Positions 1 to 8,670 of a stretch of 64,000 nt of DNA are shown here, in pieces. Under the pieces are notes generated by a model. The model was not told the origin of the DNA, searched no databases, and was given only the letters and a program-made list of their open reading frames with translations. The position numbers were made by a program, and so were the translations under genes. This DNA is from Pseudomonas fortuita (GTDB taxonomy: Bacteria; Pseudomonadota; Gammaproteobacteria; Pseudomonadales; Pseudomonadaceae), in the NCBI RefSeq assembly GCF_026898135.2, contig NZ_CP114035.2, positions 2,769,501 through 2,833,500 on the forward strand. The letters run 5' to 3'. Numbering within the stretch: the stretch's first letter is position 1; every line of letters starts with the position of its first letter.

Positions 1-1
1 G

Positions 2-697
2 TGGCTGAACTGGAAGTACCTGTTCAGCCGCGAGTACTTCTGGGATGCCTACTTGCACACCTGGGCGATGGCGGCGGGGGCCAGTGTGCTGATCAGTGCC
101 GTAGCCTTTCCGTGCGCCTATACAATTGCCTTCAAGTTCCGCGAATCGACCCGGCAATGGTTGGTGCTGTTGTTGATCACGCCATTTTTTACCAGTTACC
201 TGGTGCGCACCTATTCCTGGCAAGTCTTTCTCAGTGACCAGGGGCTGCTCAATAGCGCCCTGGCGTTGCTGGGGATTGGGCCGTTGCCCTTGCTCAATAC
301 CAGTTTTGGTAGCTATGTGGGTTACTTCACCCTGTGCCTGCCGCTGGTAGTGTTGCTGCAGTTGTTCAGCCTCATGTACATCGACCGCACGCTGATCGAA
401 GCTGCCCACAACTTGCGCGCGGGCCGTCTGCGCACGGTATTTGGGGTAGTGATTCCATCGGCGCGGGTCGGCATCGTCATCGCCGCACTGTTCTGTTTCA
501 TCATGACCTTCGGTGACTTTGTCAGCCCGCTCTATCTAGGGGGCGGCCAACCACCAACCTTGAGCACCCTGATTACCGACACGACCAAATCGGGGCAGCA
601 ATGGCCACGCGCGGCGGTTATTGCCACGACGATGATCGTGACCTTGCTGGCCACGGCGTTCCTGATGGTTCGCCACGCCTACAGGAGGCGCGCATGA
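2..697 (+). CDS. ABC transporter permease, PotB-like (5' end outside window)
   Basis: This is an inner-membrane permease of a polyamine/opine-type ABC importer, one half of the channel. The reading frame is open from base 2, so the N-terminus lies upstream of the window and about 231 codons are visible. Several hydrophobic segments are present. The cytoplasmic EAA loop that docks on the ATPase is visible as EAAHNLRAGRLRTVFGVVIP (bases 398-457), followed by the usual FGDFVSPLYLGG segment. The stop overlaps the next permease start (ATGA at 694-697), so the two are translationally coupled. The substrate-binding protein must lie upstream, out of view. Creatinase downstream suggests a guanidino or amine substrate, but that is inference. 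Confidence 0.88.
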   Translation, partial: WLNWKYLFSREYFWDAYLHTWAMAAGASVLISAVAFPCAYTIAFKFRESTRQWLVLLLITPFFTSYLVRTYSWQVFLSDQGLLNSALALLGIGPLPLLNTSFGSYVGYFTLCLPLVVLLQLFSLMYIDRTLIEAAHNLRAGRLRTVFGVVIPSARVGIVIAALFCFIMTFGDFVSPLYLGGGQPPTLSTLITDTTKSGQQWPRAAVIATTMIVTLLATAFLMVRHAYRRRA

Positions 698-1503
698 ACG
701 AACATCGTGTCATCAACTTCATGCTGCGCAGCTTCGTCGTCCTGGTGTTCTTGTTCATCCTCACGCCTATCATTGGCAGCTTCGTGTTTTCCTTCAACGT
801 CGACCGCTTCCCATCCTTGCCCCTGGGTGGCTTCAGTTTGCGCTGGTACGAAGCGATTGCCGCCGACCCGCAAGTCTGGCAAGCCTTCAACAACAGCCTG
901 GTCGTCGGTGTGGTGGTATCGCTGGTTTCCACGCTGCTGGGCTTCACTGCCGCCTATACCGACTTTCGTTATCACTTTTTTGGCAAGTCGGTGTACATGG
1001 CATTGGCACTGCTGCCTCCTACCATTCCGGTGGTGATTCTGGGCCTGGCGATGCTCGCGTTCTTGTCGCGAATCGGCCTGTCCGGCGAGCTGTATGCCGT
1101 CATGATCTGCCACATCGTCATGTGCTCACCATTCGCCATGGCGGTGATTCGCATGCGCCTGGCGCAGATGGCCCCGCAACTGGAGGCCGCCGCCTGGAAC
1201 CTGAGCGCCAGCCAATGGCAGGCCATGCGCTACGTGATCCTGCCGTTCACCGCCCCGAGCATTTTCGCCGCACTGTTCGTGACCATGGCCGTGTCGTTCG
1301 ACGAGTTCGCGGTGGCCTGGTTCGTTTCGGGCCTTAACGAGACAGTCCCGGTACGCATCCTCAATACTTTGCAAGGGCAGGTCAGCCCGACCATCAATGC
1401 GATAGGCACGATCGTTTTCATCACCACGATCACGCTGACGATCGTTGCCCAGGTTTTGCTCATGCGCCGGCAGAAGAAACCGGCTGACGGCAAAAAAAGC
1501 TGA
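694..1503 (+). CDS. ABC transporter permease, PotC-like
   Basis: This is the second permease subunit of the same importer, 269 residues. The start is the ATG that overlaps the previous stop, with AGGAGG at 683-688. An N-terminal membrane segment, about six hydrophobic stretches in all, and an EAA loop (EAAAWNLSASQWQAMRYVILP-like, bases 1184-1246) fit the PotC/YdcV permease family. The motif SFDEFAVAWF near the C-terminus is typical of PotC-type proteins. The gene runs straight into the ATPase gene 28 bases later. No frameshift is seen. The family is clear but the substrate is not. Confidence 0.9.
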   Translation: MNEHRVINFMLRSFVVLVFLFILTPIIGSFVFSFNVDRFPSLPLGGFSLRWYEAIAADPQVWQAFNNSLVVGVVVSLVSTLLGFTAAYTDFRYHFFGKSVYMALALLPPTIPVVILGLAMLAFLSRIGLSGELYAVMICHIVMCSPFAMAVIRMRLAQMAPQLEAAAWNLSASQWQAMRYVILPFTAPSIFAALFVTMAVSFDEFAVAWFVSGLNETVPVRILNTLQGQVSPTINAIGTIVFITTITLTIVAQVLLMRRQKKPADGKKS

Positions 1504-1531
1504 ACATCCCATGCCGACGCAGGAGCTCCCC

Positions 1532-2620
1532 ATGACTCAACCGTTAGTGGTATTCGATAACGTGACCAAACAATTCGGCAGTTACGTCGCTGTCGAACCG
1601 ATGAACCTGGAAATCTACAAGGGCGAGTTCGTCGCGATCATGGGCTCCAGTGGCTGTGGTAAAACCACCACGCTGCGCATGCTTGCCGGGCTCGACAAGC
1701 CCAGCAGCGGTGAAATTCGCTTGAACGGCGAGCGCATCAACGACCTGTATTCCTGGCAAAGGGACACCCCGCTGGTGTGGCAGAACCTGGCGCTGTTCCC
1801 CTTTCTGAGCGTGCTTGAAAACGTTGAGTTCGGTTTGCGCATGCGCGGCATGGGCAAAGCTGAACGGCGCAAAAAAGCCCTGCACTGGCTAGAGCGCCTG
1901 GACCTGGGCGAGTTTGCCAACCGTGATATAAGCATGCTTTCTGGCGGGCAACGGCAGCGGGTGGCGCTGGCGCGTTCACTGGTCACCGAGCCCCCGATAC
2001 TGCTACTGGACGAACCGCTCAGTGCCCTCGATGCGCACTTGAGCGTGCGCATGCAGGCGGTGTTGACTGGGTTGCAGAAGGACCTTGGCATCACCTTCGT
2101 CTATGTCACCCACAGCCAATCCGAAGCCTTCGCCATGGCTGACCGCGTGGTGATCATGAGCCGTGGCCGGGTTGAGCAGATTGGCACGCCCAAGGATATT
2201 TTCTTCGAACCGCACAACCGTTTTGTCGCTGAATTCGTCGGCGGCAAGAACATGCTTGGCGGCGTTGTGCTTGGCTTCGACGACACCGGGCTGGTGCAAC
2301 TGGACTCGGCGTATGGTCGCTTTCTGGCACGCTTGCCCGAAGACCGATCTGTTGCGGTAGGGGAAGAGGTCACCCTGTGCATCAGTGCCGAACATATCAA
2401 CCTCGCCGCGCAACCGACCACAGCCAGCCGCCTGGCGTGTACCGTGATGGGGGAGGAATTCATTGGGTCAATGGTCAACATATACCTGGAAGCCGCCAAC
2501 GGGCTGGAACTGCAAGTGCAGAAGCCGTACGCGGATTACGACCTACTTGGGCTCAAGAGCGGGCAGAGGGTGCATGTCGGGTGGGACGATGCGCGGGCGC
2601 TGATTTTACGTGGCAATTAG
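1532..2620 (+). CDS. ABC transporter ATP-binding protein, PotA-like
   Basis: This is the ATPase that powers the importer, 362 residues, a normal PotA-type length. Visible motifs are Walker A GSSGCGKT (38-45), Q-loop VWQN (82-85), signature LSGGQ (136-140), Walker B ILLLDE (156-161) and H-loop His194. A C-terminal TOBE-type domain follows from about residue 240. I chose the ATG at 1532 because AGGAG lies at 1521-1525. An in-frame ATG at 1511 would add seven residues and lacks a comparable ribosome site. The gene ends the visible permease-permease-ATPase operon. Confidence 0.92.
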   Translation: MTQPLVVFDNVTKQFGSYVAVEPMNLEIYKGEFVAIMGSSGCGKTTTLRMLAGLDKPSSGEIRLNGERINDLYSWQRDTPLVWQNLALFPFLSVLENVEFGLRMRGMGKAERRKKALHWLERLDLGEFANRDISMLSGGQRQRVALARSLVTEPPILLLDEPLSALDAHLSVRMQAVLTGLQKDLGITFVYVTHSQSEAFAMADRVVIMSRGRVEQIGTPKDIFFEPHNRFVAEFVGGKNMLGGVVLGFDDTGLVQLDSAYGRFLARLPEDRSVAVGEEVTLCISAEHINLAAQPTTASRLACTVMGEEFIGSMVNIYLEAANGLELQVQKPYADYDLLGLKSGQRVHVGWDDARALILRGN

Positions 2621-2706
2621 AGGTCGATATCTGACATCTGCGCAGGGGCGGCAGCGTGGACAATTGTAGACGTACCCACGCCCAGTTGACCCGAAGGAGG
2701 CAGTAC

Positions 2707-3099
2707 ATGCAGCAATTGACTGAAACCAGCGAAAACCTGGCCAGCGCCGTGCGTATTGGCTTCCTGCTGGCCGAAGGGTTCGATTTCTATGCCTTGGCCG
2801 CTGCGCTGGAACCCTTGCGCCAAGCCAACGACGTGGCCCGCTGCGTGGTCTGCGAATGGCAGATACTGAGCCTTGAGGGCCAGCCGCTGAAGGCCAACAA
2901 TGGCATCGTGGCGGCCACCGTGCAACTGAGCCAGGCCAAGCCCCTCGATGTGCTGATTCTGTGCCTTGGCAGTGAATTGCAGTTGTGTACCGACGACAGT
3001 GTCCGCGAATCGCTGGCGCTGCTGACCAAACCGACCTGCCGCACGCTCGATGTCGGCGAATTGGCCGAATTCATCGGCGTTGCCCGGTTGTCCCCGTAG
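2707..3099 (+). pseudogene. Truncated GlxA-family (DJ-1/PfpI) transcriptional regulator
   Basis: The 130-residue product has the N-terminal DJ-1/PfpI-like fold seen in GlxA-type AraC regulators: VRIGFLLAEGFDFYALAAAL, then EPLRQAN and the core strand DVLILCLGSE. GlxA proteins are usually about 310-330 residues and end in an AraC helix-turn-helix domain. Here the frame stops at about residue 130 and no AraC domain is seen in any frame before creatinase. A strong ribosome site (GAAGGAGG) precedes the ATG at 2707, so the truncated protein may still be made. By position it would have regulated creatine or amine catabolism. It is either a decayed regulator or, less likely, a stand-alone ligand-binding domain. 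Confidence 0.65.
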
Positions 3100-3414
3100 C
3101 GCGTGTTCACCCGCTACCAGAGCTGAACCTGCCTCGATAATTATCTTGATCCGCGCCTGCAATGGGCGCGACATCGCGCGTTTCCTCTCCTTCATTCCCC
3201 CTCATCTATACCTCTGCCTGTTCTTGCCGCAGCGAGGCCTGTACGGCAGTGGCGGGCAATATTGTCCTTTCCATAGCGGCGTTTACAGCAAGGCGGATCT
3301 GATCATCTAGGGGTCGGATTCGCGCAAAAAAGGCCGCCTTTTATCTGTTCGAATGATCTCCAGTGGCACCCAAAACAGGGCCTCTCTACTGATCACCTAC
3401 CAAGGAGTGAAGAC
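3100..3414. other. Non-coding gap before creatinase
   Basis: Between the GlxA remnant and creatinase there is no credible gene. A good ribosome site, CAAGGAG (3401-3407), sits just before the creatinase ATG. No residue of an AraC-type DNA-binding domain could be recognised in any frame. The promoter of creatinase probably lies here, but I could not single out convincing -35/-10 or -24/-12 boxes. Confidence 0.5.
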
Positions 3415-4626
3415 ATGCAAATGCCGAAAACAATACAGATTCAAAACGGCGAAAAAGTTAAGCCGACGTTCTCGCACCAGGAATACGCCAACCGTCAATC
3501 CAAGTTGCGCAGCTACCTGGCCCAGAACAATATCGACGCCGCTGTCTTCACGTCTTATCACAACATCAACTACTACAGCGATTTCCTGTATTGCTCGTTC
3601 GGCCGTCCTTATGCCCTGGTGGTGACTCAGGATGCCGTGGTGTCGATCAGCGCCAACATCGACGGTGGCCAGCCATGGCGGCGTACCGTGGGCACCGAAA
3701 ACATCATCTACACCGACTGGCAGCGCGATAACTACTTTGTCGCGATTCAACAAGCCTTGCCCAAGGCCGGACGTATCGGGATCGAGTTCGACCACTTGAA
3801 CCTGGTCAACCGCGACAAATTGGCCAGCCGTTATCCCCAGGCCGAGCTGGTGGACGTCGCCGCGCCATGCATGCGCATGCGCATGATCAAGTCGGCTGAA
3901 GAGCACGCCATCATTCGTCACGGTGCCCGCGTTGCCGATATCGGTGGTGCTGCGGTGGTTGAGGCCCTGCGTGACCAGGTGCCTGAGTACGAAGTGGCGC
4001 TGCATGCCACCCAGGCCATGGTCCGTGAAATTGCCCGCACTTTCCCCGATTCCGAACTGATGGACACCTGGACCTGGTTCCAGTCTGGTATCAACACCGA
4101 TGGCGCGCATAACCCGGTAACCTCTCGCAAGGTCAACAAGGGCGACATTCTGAGCCTCAACTGCTTCCCGATGATCGCCGGTTACTACACCGCGCTGGAG
4201 CGCACGTTGTTCCTCGACCATTGCTCCGATGAGCACCTGCGCCTGTGGGAGGTCAACGTCAAGGTCCACGAGGCCGGCCTGAAGCTGATCAAGCCAGGCA
4301 TGCGTTGCAGCGATATTGCCCACCAGTTGAACGAGATTTTCCTCGAGCACGACCTGCTGCAATACCGCACCTTCGGTTATGGCCATTCGTTCGGCACCCT
4401 GAGCCATTACTACGGCCGTGAAGCTGGCCTTGAGCTGCGCGAAGACATCGACACCGTGCTGGAACCTGGCATGGTCGTGTCCATCGAGCCGATGATCATG
4501 CTGCCCGAAGGGCTGCCGGGTGCGGGTGGTTACCGCGAGCATGACATTCTGATCGTCAACGAAAACGGCGCTGAAAACATCACCAAGTTCCCATACGGCC
4601 CAGAACACAACATCATCAAGAAGTAA
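3415..4626 (+). CDS. Creatinase (creatine amidinohydrolase, EC 3.5.3.3)
   Basis: This cytoplasmic enzyme hydrolyses creatine to sarcosine and urea. The product is 403 residues, exactly the length of the characterised P. putida creatinase, and long stretches match that sequence as I remember it. The catalytic His232 is present in GINTDGAHNP. The fold is the pita-bread fold: an N-terminal domain (about 1-160) and a C-terminal aminopeptidase-P-like domain without the metal ligands. The start has AAGGAG 8 bases upstream. The urea product could feed the urease encoded at 32.8-38.4 kb. No creatininase or sarcosine oxidase gene is adjacent. A strong terminator follows at 4634. Confidence 0.95.
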   Translation: MQMPKTIQIQNGEKVKPTFSHQEYANRQSKLRSYLAQNNIDAAVFTSYHNINYYSDFLYCSFGRPYALVVTQDAVVSISANIDGGQPWRRTVGTENIIYTDWQRDNYFVAIQQALPKAGRIGIEFDHLNLVNRDKLASRYPQAELVDVAAPCMRMRMIKSAEEHAIIRHGARVADIGGAAVVEALRDQVPEYEVALHATQAMVREIARTFPDSELMDTWTWFQSGINTDGAHNPVTSRKVNKGDILSLNCFPMIAGYYTALERTLFLDHCSDEHLRLWEVNVKVHEAGLKLIKPGMRCSDIAHQLNEIFLEHDLLQYRTFGYGHSFGTLSHYYGREAGLELREDIDTVLEPGMVVSIEPMIMLPEGLPGAGGYREHDILIVNENGAENITKFPYGPEHNIIKK

Positions 4627-4633
4627 CCGAGCA

Positions 4634-4664
4634 AGCCGCACAGGAAACTGTGCGGCTTTTTTTA
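4634..4664 (+). terminator. Rho-independent terminator of creatinase
   Basis: A perfect 10-bp stem AGCCGCACAG/CTGTGCGGCT with a GAAA tetraloop is followed by a run of T residues, seven bases after the creatinase stop region. Confidence 0.9.
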
Positions 4665-4706
4665 TCCGTATGACTTTTTCCATGCCAAGGTTCAAGGAGG
4701 ACATGT

Positions 4707-5939
4707 GTGGAGTACGCGACAGCGCACGCTCGCAATGAACGGGGGCTGCCGCAACCTGGCACAATTGCCAAGGGTTCGCGGCTTTTTTATTTCGCCTGCA
4801 GCATCATTTTCGTAGCCTTCAACCTCCGCACTGCGTACCCAAGCCTCGGCGCTGTGCTTGCCGATATATCCAGCGACCTAGGCCTGACGCCTGCCGCCAC
4901 CAGTGCAATTTCCACCCTGCCTGTATTTTGCCTGGGGTTGTTCGCGCCCGTGGCGCCCTGGCTTGCCCGCAAAATAGGCACAGAGCGCACGATCTTGGTA
5001 TTGATGGCGGCGTTGTCCACAGGGCTATTGATACGTGGCGCCGGGAACGTCAGCGGCCTGGTGGTCGGTTCGATCGTCATTGGCAGCGCCATCGCCATCA
5101 TCAACGTATTGCTCCCTGGGCTTATCAAACGCGACTTCGCCAAGATCACCGGGCTGATGGCCGGCCTCTACTCCATGGCGCTGTTGAGCGGTGCGGCGAC
5201 TGCCGCAGGGTTCACCCTGGCGCTGCAAAGCACCTTGGGCGGTGGCTGGACGACGGCGTTGGCGCTGTGGTCAGTGCCGGCAGCGGCAGCCTGTGCCTGC
5301 TGGCTTTTCCAACTGCCCAAGGGCAGTGCGCTGGCACCCAAGGCTGCGCCGCGCGTACGAGGGGTGTGGCGCTGCGCGCTAGCCTGGCAACTCACGCTGT
5401 TCATGGTGCTGCAATCGATGTATTCGTTTACCGTGTTCGGCTGGCTCGCCCCGTTTCTGAATGGACGGGGGATGACGCCGCTGGAGTCCAGCGTCATCGT
5501 CTCCAGTTCAATCCTGCTACAAATGGTCGCTTGTCTGCTCGGGCCGCTGATAGCCACACGCTTGCCGAGTCAATCCTGGTTCAATGTGGTTGTTGTGGTG
5601 CTCACCACGGTCGGTTTTCTCGGCTGCCTGTCCGCGCCGCTCGACACGGTATGGCTGTGGGGCGGGGTACAAGGCATCGGGCAAGGTGCCTTGACTTCCA
5701 TTGCCATCACCATGATTGTGCTGCGCTCGGCAAACGCACAGGTTGCGGCAGAACTTTCGAGTATGGTGCAAGGCGTCGGCTACGGCCTGGGCGCACTCGG
5801 GCCGTTGCTGGTCGGGGTGCTTTATACGCCGGTCATTGGCTATGCGCACGTTGAGATATTTCTTAGCGGGGTAGGCGTAGCGATGCTGTATTTCGGATAT
5901 ACCTCAGGCCGACGCCGACTCGTGGCAGCCCGCTATTAG
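4707..5939 (+). CDS. MFS transporter, CynX/NimT family
   Basis: The product is a 410-residue major facilitator with about twelve hydrophobic segments, related to CynX (cyanate) and NimT carriers. The family's N-terminal signature is seen as AFNLRTAYPSLGAVL, followed by ISTLPVFCLGLFAP. Start choice: the GTG at 4707 lies seven bases after AAGGAGG (4694-4700). The ATG at 4703 is in another frame and reaches a stop after 11 codons. It stands alone after the creatinase terminator. The substrate cannot be read from sequence; a small anion or a catabolic intermediate is likely. Confidence 0.85.
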   Translation: MEYATAHARNERGLPQPGTIAKGSRLFYFACSIIFVAFNLRTAYPSLGAVLADISSDLGLTPAATSAISTLPVFCLGLFAPVAPWLARKIGTERTILVLMAALSTGLLIRGAGNVSGLVVGSIVIGSAIAIINVLLPGLIKRDFAKITGLMAGLYSMALLSGAATAAGFTLALQSTLGGGWTTALALWSVPAAAACACWLFQLPKGSALAPKAAPRVRGVWRCALAWQLTLFMVLQSMYSFTVFGWLAPFLNGRGMTPLESSVIVSSSILLQMVACLLGPLIATRLPSQSWFNVVVVVLTTVGFLGCLSAPLDTVWLWGGVQGIGQGALTSIAITMIVLRSANAQVAAELSSMVQGVGYGLGALGPLLVGVLYTPVIGYAHVEIFLSGVGVAMLYFGYTSGRRRLVAARY

Positions 5940-6114
5940 CGCTATCCTTCAGCTGACACCTAGTCACCGGAGCGCTAGGAACATGAAGAAAAGACTACCC
6001 TGCGCTTGTGGTGCTGTGGCGCGAAGTTAACCTTGCACTTGGCTGATTGGTAGTCGTTGAGGTCGCAATAGCTGTTGTGGATTTCATTTCTGCTTTCCAG
6101 AATCCATCTGTTTC
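5940..6114. other. Intergenic, no gene recognised
   Basis: No credible coding or RNA feature was found. The region leads into a TetR remnant and looks like decayed sequence. Confidence 0.4.
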
Positions 6115-6303
6115 TTGTACCGCCAGTCTTTAGGTATGAAATGCAGTTCTATCTACAATCAAATAGAAAGCAAGGAGGCCTTGCTGTGCGAGTCCTTCGA
6201 GGAACTCTGCAAAGGACTGCGCCAGCATGCACGGCTTTGTGTCTACAGGCCATCGAGATCCAACCAAGCATTCAGGAATACGTTCATATTGATAGTTAGC
6301 TAG
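6115..6303 (+). pseudogene. Remnant of a TetR-family regulator
   Basis: A short frame reads GMKCSSIYNQIESKEALL then FEELCKGLRQHARL. This corresponds to the end of the TetR recognition helix and helix 4 (family pattern: G.S.SSIYNHFxSKEALF..VFEEL). Neither the first helices of the DNA-binding domain nor the ligand-binding domain is recognisable nearby, and the frame ends after about 60 codons. I read it as a relic of a regulator that once stood beside the M20 hydrolase or the MFS gene. Confidence 0.6.
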
Positions 6304-6397
6304 GTAATTGTTAGGGTGAGGTCGTCCTTTTTCTGTTCAGCCTATTGATCTATCTACGCGAAAAACCATCAAGGCTTCCACTATATCAGCTAGCAAA

Positions 6398-7732
6398 TTG
6401 TTCCGACCCTCTACCTCGATCAGTGCATTGTGCCTGGCAATGATGTCGTTTGCCTGCCACGCATCCCCCCAAGCGAACCCTCTCGAGGAGCAGGCCTTTA
6501 TCGGCGCTGCCCAGGTCGAGCAGCAGATGATCGAGTGGCGACGGGACATCCACCAGCACCCAGAGCTCGGCGAGCAGGAAACACGCACTGCCAAGCTGGT
6601 CGCCGAGCACCTTGAAAAGCTTGGCCTCGAAGTCCATACGGGTATCGGGCGCACGGGAGTGGTCGGAATTCTCGAAGGTGGCAAATCGGGCCCTACCGTC
6701 GCCCTGCGCGCGGATATGGATGCCTTGCCGGTCAAGGAGCCTGCGGGCCTGCCATTCGCCTCGACCGCGCGGGGTACCTATCATGGCCAGCAGGTGGATG
6801 TGATGCACGCCTGCGGCCACGACACCCATACCGCCATGCTGATGGCAACTGCGCAAATCCTTGCAGGCATGCGTGACAACCTGCCGGGCAAGGTCATGTT
6901 CATTTTCCAGCCGGCTGAAGAGGGCTCGAGCCTGGTCAAAGGCGGAGAGGGGCGGCGTTGGGGGGCGCAGTTGATGCTGCAGGAAGGGCTGTTCGACAAG
7001 CTCAAGCCTGATGCGGTGTTCGCTGTGCATGTCATGCCTGGGCCTTCAGGGCAATTGAGTTGGCGTTCGGGTGCCACGACCGCCAGCAGTGACGACTTGA
7101 ACATCAAGGTTATAGGCCAGCAGGGCCATGGCGGCATGCCTTGGAACACTGTCGACCAGGTAGTGGCCTCTGCACAGGTCATCAACGGCCTGCAGACGAT
7201 GGTAAGCCGCCGCACCAAGCTCACCCAGTCGCCAGCGGTGGTCACTGTGGGCATGATCAAAGGTGGTAGTGCACCGAACATCGTGCCGGAAAGCGTCGAC
7301 ATGGCAGGCACCATTCGTACCTACGATCCGGCGGTACGTGCGCAAGTGGCACACGATGTGAAGCTCACGTCCGAGAAGATAGCCGAAAGCGCCGGTGCTA
7401 CGGCCAAGGTATCAATCGTGCCGGCCTATGACATGACGATGAACAATGAGCAATTGACCGAGCAGATGGCGCCAGTGCTCAAGCGTGCGGCCTATGGCAA
7501 GGTCGCCACCACCCCTCTGGTCGGTGCTTCGGAAGATTTCTCCTTCTTCGCAGGCAAGGTACCCGGCCTCTACTTCTACCTGGGCGTGACACCCGACGGG
7601 CAGGACCCGGCCAAGGCAGCACCGAATCACAACCCGAAATTCTTCGTCGATGAAAAAGCGCTGATCGTTGGCGCGCGGGCGATGTCGGCGGCCGCCGTTG
7701 ATTTTTTGTCTGAGCATGCAACTCAGCAGTAA
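6398..7732 (+). CDS. Secreted M20-family amidohydrolase (AbgA/hippurate hydrolase type)
   Basis: This 444-residue M20D metallohydrolase removes acyl groups from amino acids or related amides. An N-terminal hydrophobic segment ending CHASPQA suggests a signal peptide and periplasmic location. Metal-site motifs are all present: ALRADMDALP, HACGHDTHTAML, QPAEEG, and ASEDFSFF near the C-terminus. Start: no in-frame ATG precedes the signal segment, so the TTG at 6398 is chosen; the next ATG, at 6440, would remove most of the signal. No strong ribosome site is visible. The substrate is unknown. Confidence 0.85.
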   Translation: MFRPSTSISALCLAMMSFACHASPQANPLEEQAFIGAAQVEQQMIEWRRDIHQHPELGEQETRTAKLVAEHLEKLGLEVHTGIGRTGVVGILEGGKSGPTVALRADMDALPVKEPAGLPFASTARGTYHGQQVDVMHACGHDTHTAMLMATAQILAGMRDNLPGKVMFIFQPAEEGSSLVKGGEGRRWGAQLMLQEGLFDKLKPDAVFAVHVMPGPSGQLSWRSGATTASSDDLNIKVIGQQGHGGMPWNTVDQVVASAQVINGLQTMVSRRTKLTQSPAVVTVGMIKGGSAPNIVPESVDMAGTIRTYDPAVRAQVAHDVKLTSEKIAESAGATAKVSIVPAYDMTMNNEQLTEQMAPVLKRAAYGKVATTPLVGASEDFSFFAGKVPGLYFYLGVTPDGQDPAKAAPNHNPKFFVDEKALIVGARAMSAAAVDFLSEHATQQ

Positions 7733-7876
7733 TTCAGGATGTAGCGCCGGTCATGCGGCGCTTGCCAATATGCAAAGCAGTGCGATATCAACTGATATGC
7801 AGTGTTTTTGCAGTGACAAAAGATACCCTGCGTTTAGTATCCCGTCATCCCGAAGATCTGGAAGGGCAGTGCTCTC

Positions 7877-8344
7877 CTACTGAGAAAGGTCTTTTGAGCG
7901 GTTATGCCATTTTATTAGCTGCTGATGTACTGCAGCTCTGGCGAACTCAATGTCACTACTGCTAATGGCCTGATAAATTGCTTGATATTCGATAATATGC
8001 TGTTGCGTCTCGATCGTCGTCGAAGCATGTTGAGTGTTGAAGCTGGATATAGCATCGAGCAAGTACCTGTTGCCACTCGCTACTCCCATTGCTTCACGAA
8101 AATTCAGGTCGGAACGTTCGAACTCAGTTGAAATCTGCGCCCCCAAGAGGTCGTCGAGCTTGCGCGCCATACGTTCTAAGTCCCGTACGCTGCGGCGTTG
8201 TGCGGCGAGTGCAGCCGCAGCCATCTCGATCACCAGTCGATATTCGAAGGCGGCCAATTCATCAATTTCGAACATGATAGTCCACGTGTTGTTTGCGTAC
8301 ACGCGGAGGATAACTGAGCCCATGCCCACCTGCGTCCGGAGCAA
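7877..8344 (-). pseudogene. GntR/FCD regulator lacking its DNA-binding domain
   Basis: The 155-residue frame carries an FCD ligand domain (FadR type): ...ELAAFEYRLVIEMAAAALA, SDLNFREAMGVASGNRYLLDAI, and a final ARAAVHQQL. GntR/FCD proteins are usually about 220-250 residues and begin with a winged helix. Here only a wing-like GMGSVILRV precedes the FCD part, and the frame is closed upstream. Two metal-site positions are altered: the His expected in D..FH is Arg, and the EH of the last motif is EY. The gene is divergent from the ocd-like remnant at 8474. It looks like a regulator that lost its 5' end. Confidence 0.7.
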
Positions 8345-8352
8345 TTACAAAG

Positions 8353-8402
8353 CAGTTATCTATTTTTCAATACTCAAGCGATCAGCAATTTATAGATAAC
8401 TG
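8353..8402. promoter_or_regulatory. 11-bp inverted repeat between divergent gene remnants
   Basis: CAGTTATCTAT (8353-8363) and its exact reverse complement ATAGATAACTG (8392-8402) are separated by 28 bases. They lie between the truncated GntR gene and the ocd-like start. The TATCTAT/ATAGATA arms resemble FCD-type GntR operators in being A/T-rich palindromes. It may be a left-over operator. Confidence 0.45.
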
Positions 8403-8473
8403 TATTGGGTCCTCTCGCATAGCTCGTCAGTGCCGCCCTTCATAGACTTGGCACAACGGTTCTGGAGGACCCT

Positions 8474-8670
8474 ATGGACGCAGTACAAAATCTCGACAAC
8501 CTGGTGGCAAACGTGTCCACCGTATTCCTGACCGACGCCGATGTCTCCCGTCTGGCCACCTGGCCGAAGGTCATCGCCGCCCTTGCCGATGCCTACTCGC
8601 GGCCGTTCCTGCCGGCCATGGTGCCACCACGCATTATGGCGCGAGGCGAGGGCTTCTGGCTGCGAAGCCT
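8474..8670 (+). pseudogene. 5' fragment of an ornithine cyclodeaminase/mu-crystallin family gene
   Basis: About 66 codons remain from the N-terminus of an ornithine-cyclodeaminase-like NAD(P)-dependent enzyme: VFLTDADVSRLATWPKVIAALADAY, then PPRIMAR and FWLRSLP. The normal length is about 310-340 residues. A ribosome site (GGAGGA) stands in front of the ATG. The homology ends near 8665-8671, where the sequence becomes IS1182 transposase in another frame. The chimeric frame runs on to 8800 without meaning. The 3' part of the gene is not found in the window. Confidence 0.65.

Noticed and set aside
3363..3380. TGGCAC-like box upstream of creatinase as a sigma-54 promoter
   Set aside because: The -12 GC is missing at the required spacing.
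4703..4738. ATG at 4703 as the MFS gene start
   Set aside because: It is out of frame with the transporter and stops after 11 codons; GTG at 4707 fits the ribosome site.
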